From Microbacterium sp. T2.11-28 (lineage in GTDB: Bacteria > Actinomycetota > Actinomycetes > Actinomycetales > Microbacteriaceae), in contig NZ_CATNHF010000001.1 of the NCBI RefSeq assembly GCF_950097975.1, positions 434,001-498,000 on the forward strand: a stretch of DNA of 64,000 bases. The letters are read 5' to 3'. The notes beneath the pieces are model-generated. The model saw only the letters and a program-made list of their open reading frames with translations, ran no database searches and had not been told where the DNA came from. Positions 7,330 through 13,746 of this stretch are shown in pieces; position 1 is the stretch's first letter, and each line of letters starts with the position of its first letter. A program made the translations under genes and the position numbers.

Positions 7330-7721
7330 GGTCGCGGCTCCAGAGTGCTCAGGATGTGGGCCAGGGTGCGTAGGTCGGTCATCGCGTAGGCGTCGGCTAT
7401 GCCCGCGCCGCTCTTGCGGGCGATGACGAAGCCGAACGCCCGTCCGTCGTGGTCGGCGGCTTCGACGGCGGCGCGCACTGACCCCGAGACGTCCAGGGCG
7501 TAGTCCGCGCGGGTGAGGATCGACGCGCGGGCGTATCCGTTGACGTCGGAGCGAGGCTCCAGCTCTTCGGTGATCGAGCGAGGCACCCCACGGATGACGG
7601 GGCGATAGGTCACGGGGCGGTCGGTCTCGTGGGCGAGGAAGTAGGCCGTCAACTCGCGGAACTCGTGAGCGCGGCGACGGTTGCTCACCGTGCGGTCGCG
7701 GTCGGTCTTCGCGGTGGTCAT
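7326..7721 (-). CDS. Unknown 131-aa protein of the element
   Basis: I chose ATG 7721 (MTTAKTDRDRTVSNRRRAHEF); a longer frame would overlap the gene before it. The protein has a basic N-terminus (DRTVSNRRRAHEFRELTAYFLAHE) and a C-terminal alpha/beta-looking domain. It starts 4 bp after the stop of the upstream gene and overlaps the downstream gene by 4 bp, so it sits in the middle of a tight operon. The basic start could bind nucleic acid; nothing more specific can be read. Confidence 0.6.
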   Translation of the reverse strand: MTTAKTDRDRTVSNRRRAHEFRELTAYFLAHETDRPVTYRPVIRGVPRSITEELEPRSDVNGYARASILTRADYALDVSGSVRAAVEAADHDGRAFGFVIARKSGAGIADAYAMTDLRTLAHILSTLEPRP

Positions 7722-7725
7722 GGCC

Positions 7726-8325
7726 TCATCGCTCCCCACGAGCACGAGCACGAGCGAACCGCTCTTCCTGAGCTTCAGCGGCGCGTTCGGTGGGGTGCTC
7801 GCCCCGCTTGTAGATCGCCGTTGTCTGGCTCGTCAGCGCGGCGGGACCATAGACGCGCTCCAGCTCTGCCAGCTTCGCGGACCGCTCGTCAGGGTCGGTC
7901 TCCGCCCACGCGGCGGCGCGAGCCCGCGCTCTGGCGTCTTGCCATTCAGCGTCGCCGTAGGTCCATCGCTGAAGGCCTTCGGGTGCCGGTCCCGGCGCGA
8001 GCAGGGCCCGACCGAACCGCCGTACCTGCTCCGCTTCGTCGTGAAGCCACGTCGGCCAGCCGGTCAGGTTCCCGAACCGATCTCGCGCGCCTTCGAGAAG
8101 GTCGGCGGTCACGGTGACTACCTGCCCGCGCGTCAAAACGTGACTGGATGCTCCGAACGACTTCGAGCCCGAGCCAATCATGGTGCCGGTCACGAGGCAG
8201 TGGAACCGATCACCGGGCACGGGAAGGCGCGGCGCGGTCGGCGTCGAGCTGGCGTCGTCGGCGGCAAGGATCGCGTCCAGCTCGTCGGGCTCGGGATCTG
8301 CGAAGCGGTCACTCAGTTTTCCCAT
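7726..8325 (-). CDS. Unknown 199-aa protein of the element
   Basis: Start taken at ATG 8325 (MGKLSDRFADPEPDELDAI), which overlaps the upstream gene by 17 bp; a longer in-frame extension has no support. The centre has a beta-rich segment (GDRFHCLVTGTMIGSG, then HVLTRGQVVTVTADLLEG) and the rest is a long Ala/Arg/Glu helical region ending AAEAQEERFARARARGER. No membrane segment or catalytic motif. The architecture of a small beta-barrel-like domain followed by charged helices suggests a structural or nucleic-acid-associated protein, which is only an inference. Confidence 0.6.
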   Translation of the reverse strand: MGKLSDRFADPEPDELDAILAADDASSTPTAPRLPVPGDRFHCLVTGTMIGSGSKSFGASSHVLTRGQVVTVTADLLEGARDRFGNLTGWPTWLHDEAEQVRRFGRALLAPGPAPEGLQRWTYGDAEWQDARARARAAAWAETDPDERSAKLAELERVYGPAALTSQTTAIYKRGEHPTERAAEAQEERFARARARGER

Positions 8326-8917
8326 GGGAGGGCTCCAATCCAGCAGGGTGGGACGTTTCCGGAATCGTGAGCACGCGGGCCTTGCTGGCCTGTGCTCGGA
8401 TCTCATCGGCGAGGTCGGGTCGGTCATCGCTCCCGAAGGCATCCGCGATGACGTCGGCAAGCTGAGGATGAGAGCGCACGAGCTGGCCCATCACCCTGGC
8501 GATGCTGGCGGCATCCCGTAGGTCGTTGGCGGCGTCGTCGTGGGAGATTCCCAACCTGTCACTGAGGACGCCAAGCGCCTTCAGCTCGGAATCTCCGAGG
8601 CGCGCCGCCAACCAACTGTTGCCGGTCTGGTAGGCGGCGCGGCGGGCACGCTGTGCGTCATTGGCGACGGCAAGCACTCGCTCCACGAAGCTGGCCGGTC
8701 TCATCTCAGGTGCGGCCTTGATCGCGGCGGCGAGCGCGGGCTTCAGGTGGAAGTTCAGATGACGGCGGATCGAATCGCCAGACACCCCGAAGCGGCGCGA
8801 TACGTCGTTTATCGACGCTCCCTGAGCTAGGAGAAGATCCAGCTCATCGGCGTGGTCGTGAGCACAGCACAGGCAGGAACGCCCGTAGGTGTTTCTCGTG
8901 CTCAGCGGCGTGGTCAT
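8309..8917 (-). CDS. Helix-turn-helix protein with N-terminal Cys/His cluster
   Basis: A 202-aa protein from ATG 8917. Residues about 10-25 hold a CLCCAHDHAD cluster that could bind a metal, directly followed by a helix-turn-helix of the type found in element-borne DNA-binding proteins (LLLAQGASINDVSRRFGVSGDSIRRHLNFHL). The remainder is helical with a conserved-looking NDAQRARRAAYQTGNSWLAARLGD segment. It is a plausible DNA-binding regulator or small-terminase-like protein. Its start lies just downstream of two facing copies of the element motif (8971-8983 and 9009-9018), which makes it a candidate autoregulator. Confidence 0.65.
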   Translation of the reverse strand: MTTPLSTRNTYGRSCLCCAHDHADELDLLLAQGASINDVSRRFGVSGDSIRRHLNFHLKPALAAAIKAAPEMRPASFVERVLAVANDAQRARRAAYQTGNSWLAARLGDSELKALGVLSDRLGISHDDAANDLRDAASIARVMGQLVRSHPQLADVIADAFGSDDRPDLADEIRAQASKARVLTIPETSHPAGLEPSHGKTE

Positions 8918-8970
8918 ACAGGGATTGAAGCACGACTCGATGCACTTGTCGAATAGAAAAACCCTGGTCG

Positions 8971-9018
8971 TAGCGCATAACGTAAGCCTCGGAGGTCCGG
9001 GTCGGACTACGTTACGCG
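8971..9018. promoter_or_regulatory. Facing pair of element motifs upstream of the HTH gene
   Basis: TAGCGCATAACGT at 8971-8983 faces the inverted ACGTTACGCG at 9009-9018. Twelve-base windows match in 10 positions as an inverted repeat. The second copy covers the stop codon of the gene ending at 9012. The pair lies 54-101 bp upstream of the HTH gene's ATG, where an operator would be expected. Confidence 0.45.
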
Positions 9019-9668
9019 GCACGCGACGTAGCTCGTAGCGGTGTGTCCTCACCCCGGAGGAAGGCGTCAGGGTCGAGCCCGTCGAGCGGGTCTATCGCCG
9101 TGGCCCGGCGCTCTTCGATGCGCGCCAGCGCGGCGGGCACCTGGCGCATGAGCTTGTAGAACATGCTCTCGCTCATCCCGGTCTCAGCCATGACGCGAGC
9201 CTTGCGCTCGGTGGGCGGAAGTCCGTAGTGGGGCAAGATGTCCCGGACTCCGAACTTCGGCGGCGGACCCTTCCGAACGCCGTTCGCTCGCCCGTGGCGA
9301 CCCCCAGCGGAGCGCCGCTCCACCTTGGTCTTGTCCCAGTGGCGGAGCACCCAGACAGCCCGCTCGCGCATCCTGGCCGACAGCTTGTCGGAGTCCAGCA
9401 CCAAGCCCTTGCGCATCCCGTGGGGGTGCGCGGGGTCGGCGTACTCGTGGCCGAACTCGACATCCGCCACGAGCTGGAGCCAACGCTCCAGCGCCGCGAC
9501 GTCGAGCGCGTTTCGAGTGTCGAGCGGGCGCACGTGGCCCCGCCTGAGCTGGGCGAGGTGACGTCGGTTGAGAGCGTGCAACCCTCGCGACGAGAGGTAG
9601 CACTCCACCACGTATTGGTAGGTGTCCCCTGTGGGGATGTCGGCGCGGTCGGGTCGGTGAAGAGTCAT
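9012..9668 (-). CDS. Unknown 218-aa protein, first gene of the element's leftward operon
   Basis: Start taken at ATG 9668 (MTLHRPDRADIPTG), with GGAG 8 bp upstream; the frame is open further but lacks a better start. The N-terminal part (TYQYVVECYLSSRGLHALNRRHL) is helical. The centre is strongly basic (WDKTKVERRSAGGRHGRANGVRKG). A possible helix-turn-helix follows near the C-terminus (PTERKARVMAETGMSESMFYKLMRQ). It looks like a nucleic-acid-binding protein. Its long leader contains an 8-bp hairpin (9734-9753) and the repeat cluster at 9841-9983. Function not recognised. Confidence 0.6.
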   Translation of the reverse strand: MTLHRPDRADIPTGDTYQYVVECYLSSRGLHALNRRHLAQLRRGHVRPLDTRNALDVAALERWLQLVADVEFGHEYADPAHPHGMRKGLVLDSDKLSARMRERAVWVLRHWDKTKVERRSAGGRHGRANGVRKGPPPKFGVRDILPHYGLPPTERKARVMAETGMSESMFYKLMRQVPAALARIEERRATAIDPLDGLDPDAFLRGEDTPLRATSRAA

Positions 9669-9733
9669 CGGGGCTCCAGCGGTTGAGAATCGCCTTCGCA
9701 TCATCCAACGGGTCGGCGGAACCGTGGATGCCC

Positions 9734-9753
9734 GCCCGTAGCCTCCTACGGGC
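9734..9753 (-). promoter_or_regulatory. Leader hairpin upstream of the first leftward gene
   Basis: A perfect 8-bp stem, GCCCGTAG paired with CTACGGGC, with a 4-nt loop. It lies 66-85 bp upstream of the ATG at 9668, so it would be in the 5' leader of the leftward transcript and might attenuate or stabilise it. Confidence 0.35.
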
Positions 9754-9840
9754 GTCCCTGTCGCTGGATTGCGACGAGACCGCGCATCGGGTCCAGTATC
9801 CCACCGAAGGCGCGTCAGCGTCGGTTTCGCCTTTGGGCCG

Positions 9841-9882
9841 TAGCGCGTGACGTGTGCTCGCAGTAGCGCGTGACGTGTGCTC
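9841..9882 (+). repeat. Tandem 19-bp direct repeat with the element motif
   Basis: TAGCGCGTGACGTGTGCTC occurs at 9841-9859 and again, identically, at 9864-9882 (period 23 bp, about two helical turns). Each copy contains the element's TAGCGCRTRACGT motif. The pair lies upstream of the leftward operon, so it could be its operator; repeated same-face spacing would also fit iterons of a replication origin. Confidence 0.55.
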
Positions 9883-9895
9883 CAAGAGCCCCAGC

Positions 9896-9910
9896 GGGTG
9901 CAGTGCACCC
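9896..9910. promoter_or_regulatory. GGGTGCA-G-TGCACCC palindrome
   Basis: A perfect 7-bp inverted repeat around a single central base, next to a 6-bp-stem hairpin (ACCCCCTCCGGGGGT) that begins inside it. It shares TGCAC with the two direct repeats that follow at 9929-9983. Likely a binding site for a dimeric protein in the control region of the leftward operon. Confidence 0.4.
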
Positions 9911-9928
9911 CCTCCGGGGGTATGGCTA

Positions 9929-9983
9929 AGTTACTGTGCACTCTCCCGAGCAACTGCTAGTTACTGTGCACTCCCCCGAGCAA
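9929..9983 (+). repeat. Two 25-bp direct repeats near the element's right end
   Basis: The 25-base unit beginning AGTTACTGTGCACT and ending CCCGAGCAA occurs at 9929-9953 and 9959-9983 with one mismatch (period 30 bp). Together with the 9841-9882 repeats and the palindrome between them they form a dense repeat cluster of about 145 bp with no gene in it. Candidate iterons or operator array. Confidence 0.55.
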
Positions 9984-9989
9984 GGGAAT

Positions 9990-10018
9990 GCCCCGCCCGA
10001 TGATGAGTCGGACGGGGC
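9990..10018. terminator. Hairpin between repeat cluster and right end of element
   Basis: GCCCCGCCCGA pairs with TCGGACGGGGC (10 of 11 positions) around the loop TGATGAG. It lies between the repeat cluster and attR. It could insulate the leftward operon from read-through coming from tadABC, or the reverse. Confidence 0.4.
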
Positions 10019-10205
10019 GAGGTCTCAACCAAGAGCCGCCACGATTCTACCGCGAGCTTGACCAGACGAACCGGGACTTCCTGCCCCGCTTCGTTTCCGG
10101 AATCAGGCCGAAGGACTCCACGCAGTGATGCGCTCGCCGTCGAGCTGGAGCACGTCACGAGCGACGACGCGGGCCACTTTTGTCATATGTGCTTGGCAAT
10201 GACAG
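10019..10205. other. Right-end non-coding DNA of the element
   Basis: About 190 bp without a convincing gene. The minus strand has a 27-codon frame (10103-10186, ATG at 10186) with no supporting features, and a degenerate copy of the element motif (minus strand CGCTCGTGACGTG, 10151-10163). TTGGCA at 10193-10198 lies 7 bp from the core and would sit upstream of the integrase gene in the excised circle. Confidence 0.45.
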
Positions 10206-10290
10206 CCCAGCCCGGCACGTCGCCGCGCTCGTCGTCCCTCAGCCTCCCCCATGCGTTCCGACACTTCTGACTGACATCGAGCTGTTTCAC
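10183..10290 (-). pseudogene. 5' half of split prepilin-like tad gene (right flank of element)
   Basis: From GTG 10290, with AAGAAGGAG upstream, the frame gives MKQLDVSQKC then RLRDDERGDVPGW before entering the element at the CCCAGC core (10206-10211). It then ends after seven foreign residues (AVIAKHI) at a stop at 10183. Joined to the fragment at 670-792 it makes a 64-aa protein with a charged head, a GDVPGW processing-site-like turn and one hydrophobic segment, a Flp/prepilin-like architecture. The gene lies directly downstream of tadC as expected for a tad locus. The split removes the membrane segment from this half, so it cannot work as a pilin. Confidence 0.85.
10206..10211. other. attR core (CCCAGC)
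   Basis: Right junction of the element. Chromosomal sequence resumes with CGGCACGTCGCC, which on the minus strand encodes the GDVPG part of the interrupted protein. Deleting everything from one core copy to the other restores codons ...GDVPGW-VLVTLM... in frame. Confidence 0.75.
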
Positions 10291-10355
10291 GCCATCTCCT
10301 TCTTCCTGTGAACGTCTTCTGGCCGGTTGTCGCCGGTGGTCCGGTACGGCGCCAT
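10287..10355 (-). CDS. Possible 22-aa coupling/leader peptide between tadC and the prepilin gene
   Basis: A tiny frame (MAPYRTTGDNRPEDVHRKKEMA) starts with an ATG that shares a base with the tadC stop (TGATG) and ends with a TGA that overlaps the GTG start of the prepilin-like gene (GTGA). Linked overlaps at both ends suggest it may be translated to couple the two genes. The peptide has no family features, so it may simply be a chance frame. Confidence 0.3.
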   Translation of the reverse strand: MAPYRTTGDNRPEDVHRKKEMA

Positions 10356-11266
10356 CACTGCACTCCCAGCCGCAGCATGACGACCCCGGGGAACACGGCG
10401 AAGAGGACCGACAGCGGCAGCAGGAGGAATACGAGCGGCAGGAGCATCGCGATCTCCTTGCGCCCCGCGAGTTCGATCAATGCGCGCTTCGCGTCGTCGC
10501 GAGCGTCGATCGCCTGATCCTGGAGCACCTGCGCGAGAGGCGCGCCGCGGTCGATCGCCGCGACCAGGTGGTCGACGGCGCGACTGAGGGACGCGACATC
10601 CAGACGCTGGGCGACCGCGCGCAGCGCGTCGGCGAGGCTCGAGCCGGTCCCGGTGTCGAGAACGGCACGGCGCAGCTCGCGGGTGAGTTCTCCGGTACCC
10701 ACCTCGCCCACCCGGTGGAGGGCGTCGCGAAGCCCTTCACCCGCGGACAGACAGAGGGAGAGGAACTCCAGCACCGTCGGCAGCTCCTCTTCGATCCGCG
10801 CCTTGCGCCGTGCCGCCGCGCGCCCGAGTCGCGAGTCATAGCCGACGGCCGCGCCGACTCCGAGCAACGGAGCGAGAAGCGCAGCCCCGGCACCGCCGCC
10901 ATTCGCCACCGCGGCGACGACCGCGACCACCGCGCCGCCCACCACCCCGGCGATCGTCCACCCCAACTGGCGCGCCCGGAACGACACCGCACTCAGCGGC
11001 GAGCCGGCCTGCGCGAGACGTCGCGCCAGCCCATCCGTGCCCCGCGCGAGCAACGCGGCCATGCGTGCCCGCAGACCGGCACCGGGCGGCATCGCCGCCA
11101 CCGGCGTGAGTCCGCGCGGGTCGCCGATGTCCCGCAGGTAAGGTGCGATCCGTTGCACGAGCGACGACGCACCCCATCGCGGCACGCGGGAGACCGTCAG
11201 GAGCAGGCCCGCGGCGAGTGCGCCGCCCAGCACGATGGCCGTGGCCAGCTCGCTGAACCCGGTCAT
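10355..11266 (-). CDS. tadC: TadC-like type II/IV secretion platform protein
   Basis: A 303-aa integral membrane protein with a TadC/GspF-type domain. It has N-terminal membrane segments (IVLGGALAAGLLLTV and WTIAGVVGGAVVAVVAAV), a cytoplasmic helical domain including LEFLSLCLSAGEGLRDAL and RELRRAVLDTGTGSSLADAL, and C-terminal membrane segments (IAMLLPLVFLLLPLSVLFAVF). It would form the inner-membrane platform on which the TadA ATPase drives pilus assembly. The ATG at 11266 overlaps the tadB stop by 4 bp. It is the last intact gene before the element splits the operon. Confidence 0.9.
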   Translation of the reverse strand: MTGFSELATAIVLGGALAAGLLLTVSRVPRWGASSLVQRIAPYLRDIGDPRGLTPVAAMPPGAGLRARMAALLARGTDGLARRLAQAGSPLSAVSFRARQLGWTIAGVVGGAVVAVVAAVANGGGAGAALLAPLLGVGAAVGYDSRLGRAAARRKARIEEELPTVLEFLSLCLSAGEGLRDALHRVGEVGTGELTRELRRAVLDTGTGSSLADALRAVAQRLDVASLSRAVDHLVAAIDRGAPLAQVLQDQAIDARDDAKRALIELAGRKEIAMLLPLVFLLLPLSVLFAVFPGVVMLRLGVQ

Positions 11267-12120
11267 CCGAACCACCGCTGAGGCTCCGGCAGCCGCCCGA
11301 GCCTCATCATCAGCCGATAGGCGACGACCGACACACCCGCACCCGCGAGGATGAGGATCACGCCTTCGACCGAGGCGTAGGCGCGCGCGCCCTCGGGCCG
11401 CGTCGCGAGGAGCGCCAGCACGACCCACGGTGCCACGACGCCGAGGACGGCGGCTCCGCGAATCCACGACTGACGGGCTTCGACCTCACCGCGAAGCGCC
11501 GCATCGGCCCGCACCGATGCCGCCAGGGAGCGCAGGACTGTCGTGAGCTCGGTCCCGCCGACCTGCCGCGCCATGCGCAGCGTCTCGATGATCCTGTCTC
11601 CGACGGGGTCGCCGATGGCGGCCTTGGCTCGCAGTGCGGCCGAATCGAAGTGTCCCGAGGCGGACAGATCGGCGGCGAACTGGACGAATGCGGGCCGCAG
11701 CGCGGGCGGTCCCGACGACGCGAGGGCGGCGACGGAGTCCGGCAGCGGCATCCCCGCACGTACGGACGCGACGAGCAGTTCGCACACGTCCGGCCACAGG
11801 ACCCGGCGCGACCGTCGCAGCCGCCGGGCGCGGGCACGCAACCACGCGAACGGCGTCATCACCCCGGCCGTTCCCGCGAGGACGGCCAGCACGACCACCC
11901 CGGTGCCCAGCCATCCGATCGCGGCAGCGGTCGCGCCGGTCGCCGTGGCCACGACCGGCAGCCGAGCGGACGGGGCATGGGCGAATCCTGCGGCGTCAAG
12001 AAGCCGTCGGAGGCGGCCGTCGGAGGACTCCGCCGGCCGACCTTCTTCGACCGGCCACAGCCACGGGGCCAGCGAAAGGAGGATGCCGGCTGCGAGGAGC
12101 CCTCCGAGGACGACGATCAC
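11263..12120 (-). CDS. tadB: TadB-like secretion platform protein
   Basis: A 285-aa membrane protein paralogous to TadC. It begins with a hydrophobic anchor (MIVVLGGLLAAGILLSLAPWLW), then further membrane segments, a GspF-like domain (CELLVASVRAGMPLPDSVAALA and IIETLRMARQVGGTELTTVLR) and two C-terminal membrane segments. Start is GTG 12120, overlapping the tadA stop as GTGA. TadB and TadC form the inner-membrane complex of Flp-type pili. Confidence 0.9.
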   Translation of the reverse strand: MIVVLGGLLAAGILLSLAPWLWPVEEGRPAESSDGRLRRLLDAAGFAHAPSARLPVVATATGATAAAIGWLGTGVVVLAVLAGTAGVMTPFAWLRARARRLRRSRRVLWPDVCELLVASVRAGMPLPDSVAALASSGPPALRPAFVQFAADLSASGHFDSAALRAKAAIGDPVGDRIIETLRMARQVGGTELTTVLRSLAASVRADAALRGEVEARQSWIRGAAVLGVVAPWVVLALLATRPEGARAYASVEGVILILAGAGVSVVAYRLMMRLGRLPEPQRWFG

Positions 12121-13286
12121 TGCAGCCCGCCTCGGTACAGCGTGCGCGTCGCGACGCTGCCGGCGGCGAGCTCCCCGGTGACCTCGACCACCTCGGCCAC
12201 GACGCGCCGGCCGTCGTGCCGTCGTCCGCAGTGCACGACCAGATCCACCGCAGCGGCGATGGCGGGAAGAACGAAGTCCGACGTGATGTTGCGGCCGGCC
12301 AGGAGCGGCAGCGCGGCGAGCTTCCGCAGCGCTTCGGACGCGGAGCTGGCATGGATCGTGGCCGCACCCGGCACGCCGGTGTTGAGCGCCAGGAGCAGGT
12401 CCAGGGCTTCCGCGTCGCGCACCTCGCCGATCACCAGCCGATCGGGTCGCATGCGGAGCGCCTCCTTCACGAGACGGCGGAGTGTGACCTCTCCCGTCCC
12501 CTCCAGACTCGGCTGACGCCCCTGCAGCGCCACGACATCCGCAGCCCGCACCGCGAGTTCGAACGTCTCCTCGACGGTGACGATGCGCTGATGCGCGGGG
12601 CATGTCCCGATGAGCGCCGCCAGCAACGTCGTCTTGCCGGCGTGGGTGGCGCCCGACACGAGCACGCTGCGACCGTCACCCATCGCCGTCGTCAGCAAGT
12701 CCGCAACGGTCGCGGGGAGCGCCCCGCCGTCGACCAGATCATCCAGCGTTCGACGATGCGGCACGAACTTGCGGATGTTGACGGCCCAGTGGCGACGCGT
12801 GATGTCAGGGATGACGACGTGGAGCCGCGAGCCGTCCGGCAGCGACGCGTCGACGAACGGCTGCGAGAGGTCGACGCGGCGTCCGGTGGCGTGGAGCATC
12901 CGCTCGACGAGGTCGCGGACGGCGATGTCGGTCAGCGCGACGGCGACATGCTGGGTGCGGCCGTCGCGGGCGCAGAACACCCGGTCGGGCGCATTGATCC
13001 AGATCTCCTCGACGGTGGGGTCGTCGAGAAGCGCCTGCAGCGGCCCGTACCCTGACACGCTCGCCAGCACATCGCGCACGAGCGCACCCTCGTCTTCCAC
13101 CAGCGACGCGCCGCGCGCGAGGGCGTAGTCGTTGTGGGTGCGCACCTCCATGGCGGCGATCTGCGCCGCCCGTTCGGGATGCCGCGAAGGGTCGGTCTGC
13201 TCGGCGCGCAGACGGTCCCGCACCCGCTCGGCCACCGTTCGCGTGACGGCATCGACGGCATCAATCGACAGGGGCATGTCTGGCAT
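12117..13286 (-). CDS. tadA: TadA/CpaF-type pilus assembly ATPase
   Basis: A 389-aa hexameric-type secretion ATPase from ATG 13286 (ATG 13277 is equally possible). It has an N-terminal helical domain, GYGPLQALLDDPTVEEIWIN, a Walker A loop SGATHAGKTTLLAAL, the Asp box VTVEETFEL, Walker B RLVIGEVRDAEALDLL, and the HASSASEALRKLAAL region. It powers Flp/Tad pilus assembly with TadB and TadC. The region around its start is copied at 15905-15961: repeat copy A covers the first codon(s). The MinD/CpaE-like partner often found upstream in tad loci is absent here, because the DNA upstream is replaced by the segment bounded by those repeats. Confidence 0.93.
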   Translation of the reverse strand: MPDMPLSIDAVDAVTRTVAERVRDRLRAEQTDPSRHPERAAQIAAMEVRTHNDYALARGASLVEDEGALVRDVLASVSGYGPLQALLDDPTVEEIWINAPDRVFCARDGRTQHVAVALTDIAVRDLVERMLHATGRRVDLSQPFVDASLPDGSRLHVVIPDITRRHWAVNIRKFVPHRRTLDDLVDGGALPATVADLLTTAMGDGRSVLVSGATHAGKTTLLAALIGTCPAHQRIVTVEETFELAVRAADVVALQGRQPSLEGTGEVTLRRLVKEALRMRPDRLVIGEVRDAEALDLLLALNTGVPGAATIHASSASEALRKLAALPLLAGRNITSDFVLPAIAAAVDLVVHCGRRHDGRRVVAEVVEVTGELAAGSVATRTLYRGGLQ

Positions 13287-13337
13287 CCTGCCGGTCCCCG
13301 CCCAGGACCCGCCGGAGTTTTCCACAGCCCGAGTGCG
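13281..13337. repeat. 57-bp direct repeat, copy A (tadA start region)
   Basis: Matches 15905-15961 in the same orientation with three mismatches over 57 bp, beginning TGGCATCCTGCCGGTCCCCG and including GGAGTTTTCCACAGCCCGA. Copy A contains the ATG at 13286. The two copies bracket a 2.6-kb accessory segment. Confidence 0.85.
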
Positions 13338-13372
13338 CATCTGGTCGCCGGTCAGGTTCCGCGTGGACAGAT

Positions 13373-13409
13373 GGGGAGCATCGCCCCACTGTTGGGCGCG
13401 ATGCTCCCC
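13373..13409. terminator. Terminator-like hairpin after the 111-aa gene
   Basis: GGGGAGCATCG pairs perfectly with CGATGCTCCCC around a 15-nt loop that itself contains CCC...GGG. It begins 2 bp after the stop codon of the leftward gene at 13411-13746 and separates it from tadA. Confidence 0.65.
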
Positions 13410-13410
13410 T

Positions 13411-13746
13411 TCATTCGTGGGTCGCCTGTGTTTGGTGCCGAAGACCGGTGGCACTCACGACGATGCCCGTCATATCGGAGTCAGAGGCAACAAGCTCTTC
13501 TATGTGAACGGCAAGCAGACCCATACCTGCAGACTCACCACTATCGTCTCCGGCAATGGCGCCCAATGCAGCCAATCCATCCGATGCAAGTGCCAATACG
13601 CAGGCTCTGACATCTTCTTCCTGCGCCGTGAGACTTACCGATCTTCGCGAACCGTCAATTTCTCGCAGGGTGAATGGGCCGGGAGGAGTGCCCTCAACGA
13701 TGAAGGCCTCTCTCATCGCCGCAAGCAGCCAACTTTGGTAGCTCAC
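13411..13746 (-). CDS. Unknown 111-aa soluble protein
   Basis: The product (MSYQSWLLAAMREAFIVEG, GPFTLREIDGSRRSVSLTA, ACVLALASDGLAALGAIAGD) looks like a small alpha/beta protein with no signal peptide or membrane helix. It is followed by a strong terminator hairpin. It lies inside the repeat-bounded accessory segment and its codon use is less extreme in GC than the tad genes. I recognise no family. The roughly 255 bp to its right holds no convincing gene. Confidence 0.55.
   Translation of the reverse strand: MSYQSWLLAAMREAFIVEGTPPGPFTLREIDGSRRSVSLTAQEEDVRACVLALASDGLAALGAIAGDDSGESAGMGLLAVHIEELVASDSDMTGIVVSATGLRHQTQATHE

Larger units (their letters stand above)
780..10211. mobile_element. Serine-integrase integrative element inserted in the tad pilus operon
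   Basis: About 9.4 kb lies between two copies of CCCAGC (780-785 and 10206-10211), with a large serine integrase beginning 19 bp inside the left copy. Outside the copies the sequence is one continuous tad operon; inside it are unrelated genes and visibly more A/T-rich intergenic DNA. Contents left to right: integrase, two small proteins, a XamI-like methylase and endonuclease, then leftward a 52-aa protein, a resolvase and four unassigned genes. I see no relaxase, coupling protein, FtsK-like translocase, replicase or phage structural gene, so it resembles a small integrative mobilizable or satellite-type element that depends on other functions for transfer. Boundaries come from reconstruction of the interrupted gene. 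Confidence 0.88.

Noticed and set aside
10103..10186. 27-codon minus-strand frame next to attR
   Set aside because: Too short, no ribosome-binding site, no family features; mentioned only as part of the non-coding right end.
780..10211. Whether the element is a complete prophage
   Set aside because: No capsid, portal, tail, large terminase or lysis gene is recognisable; it is too small and lacks these modules.
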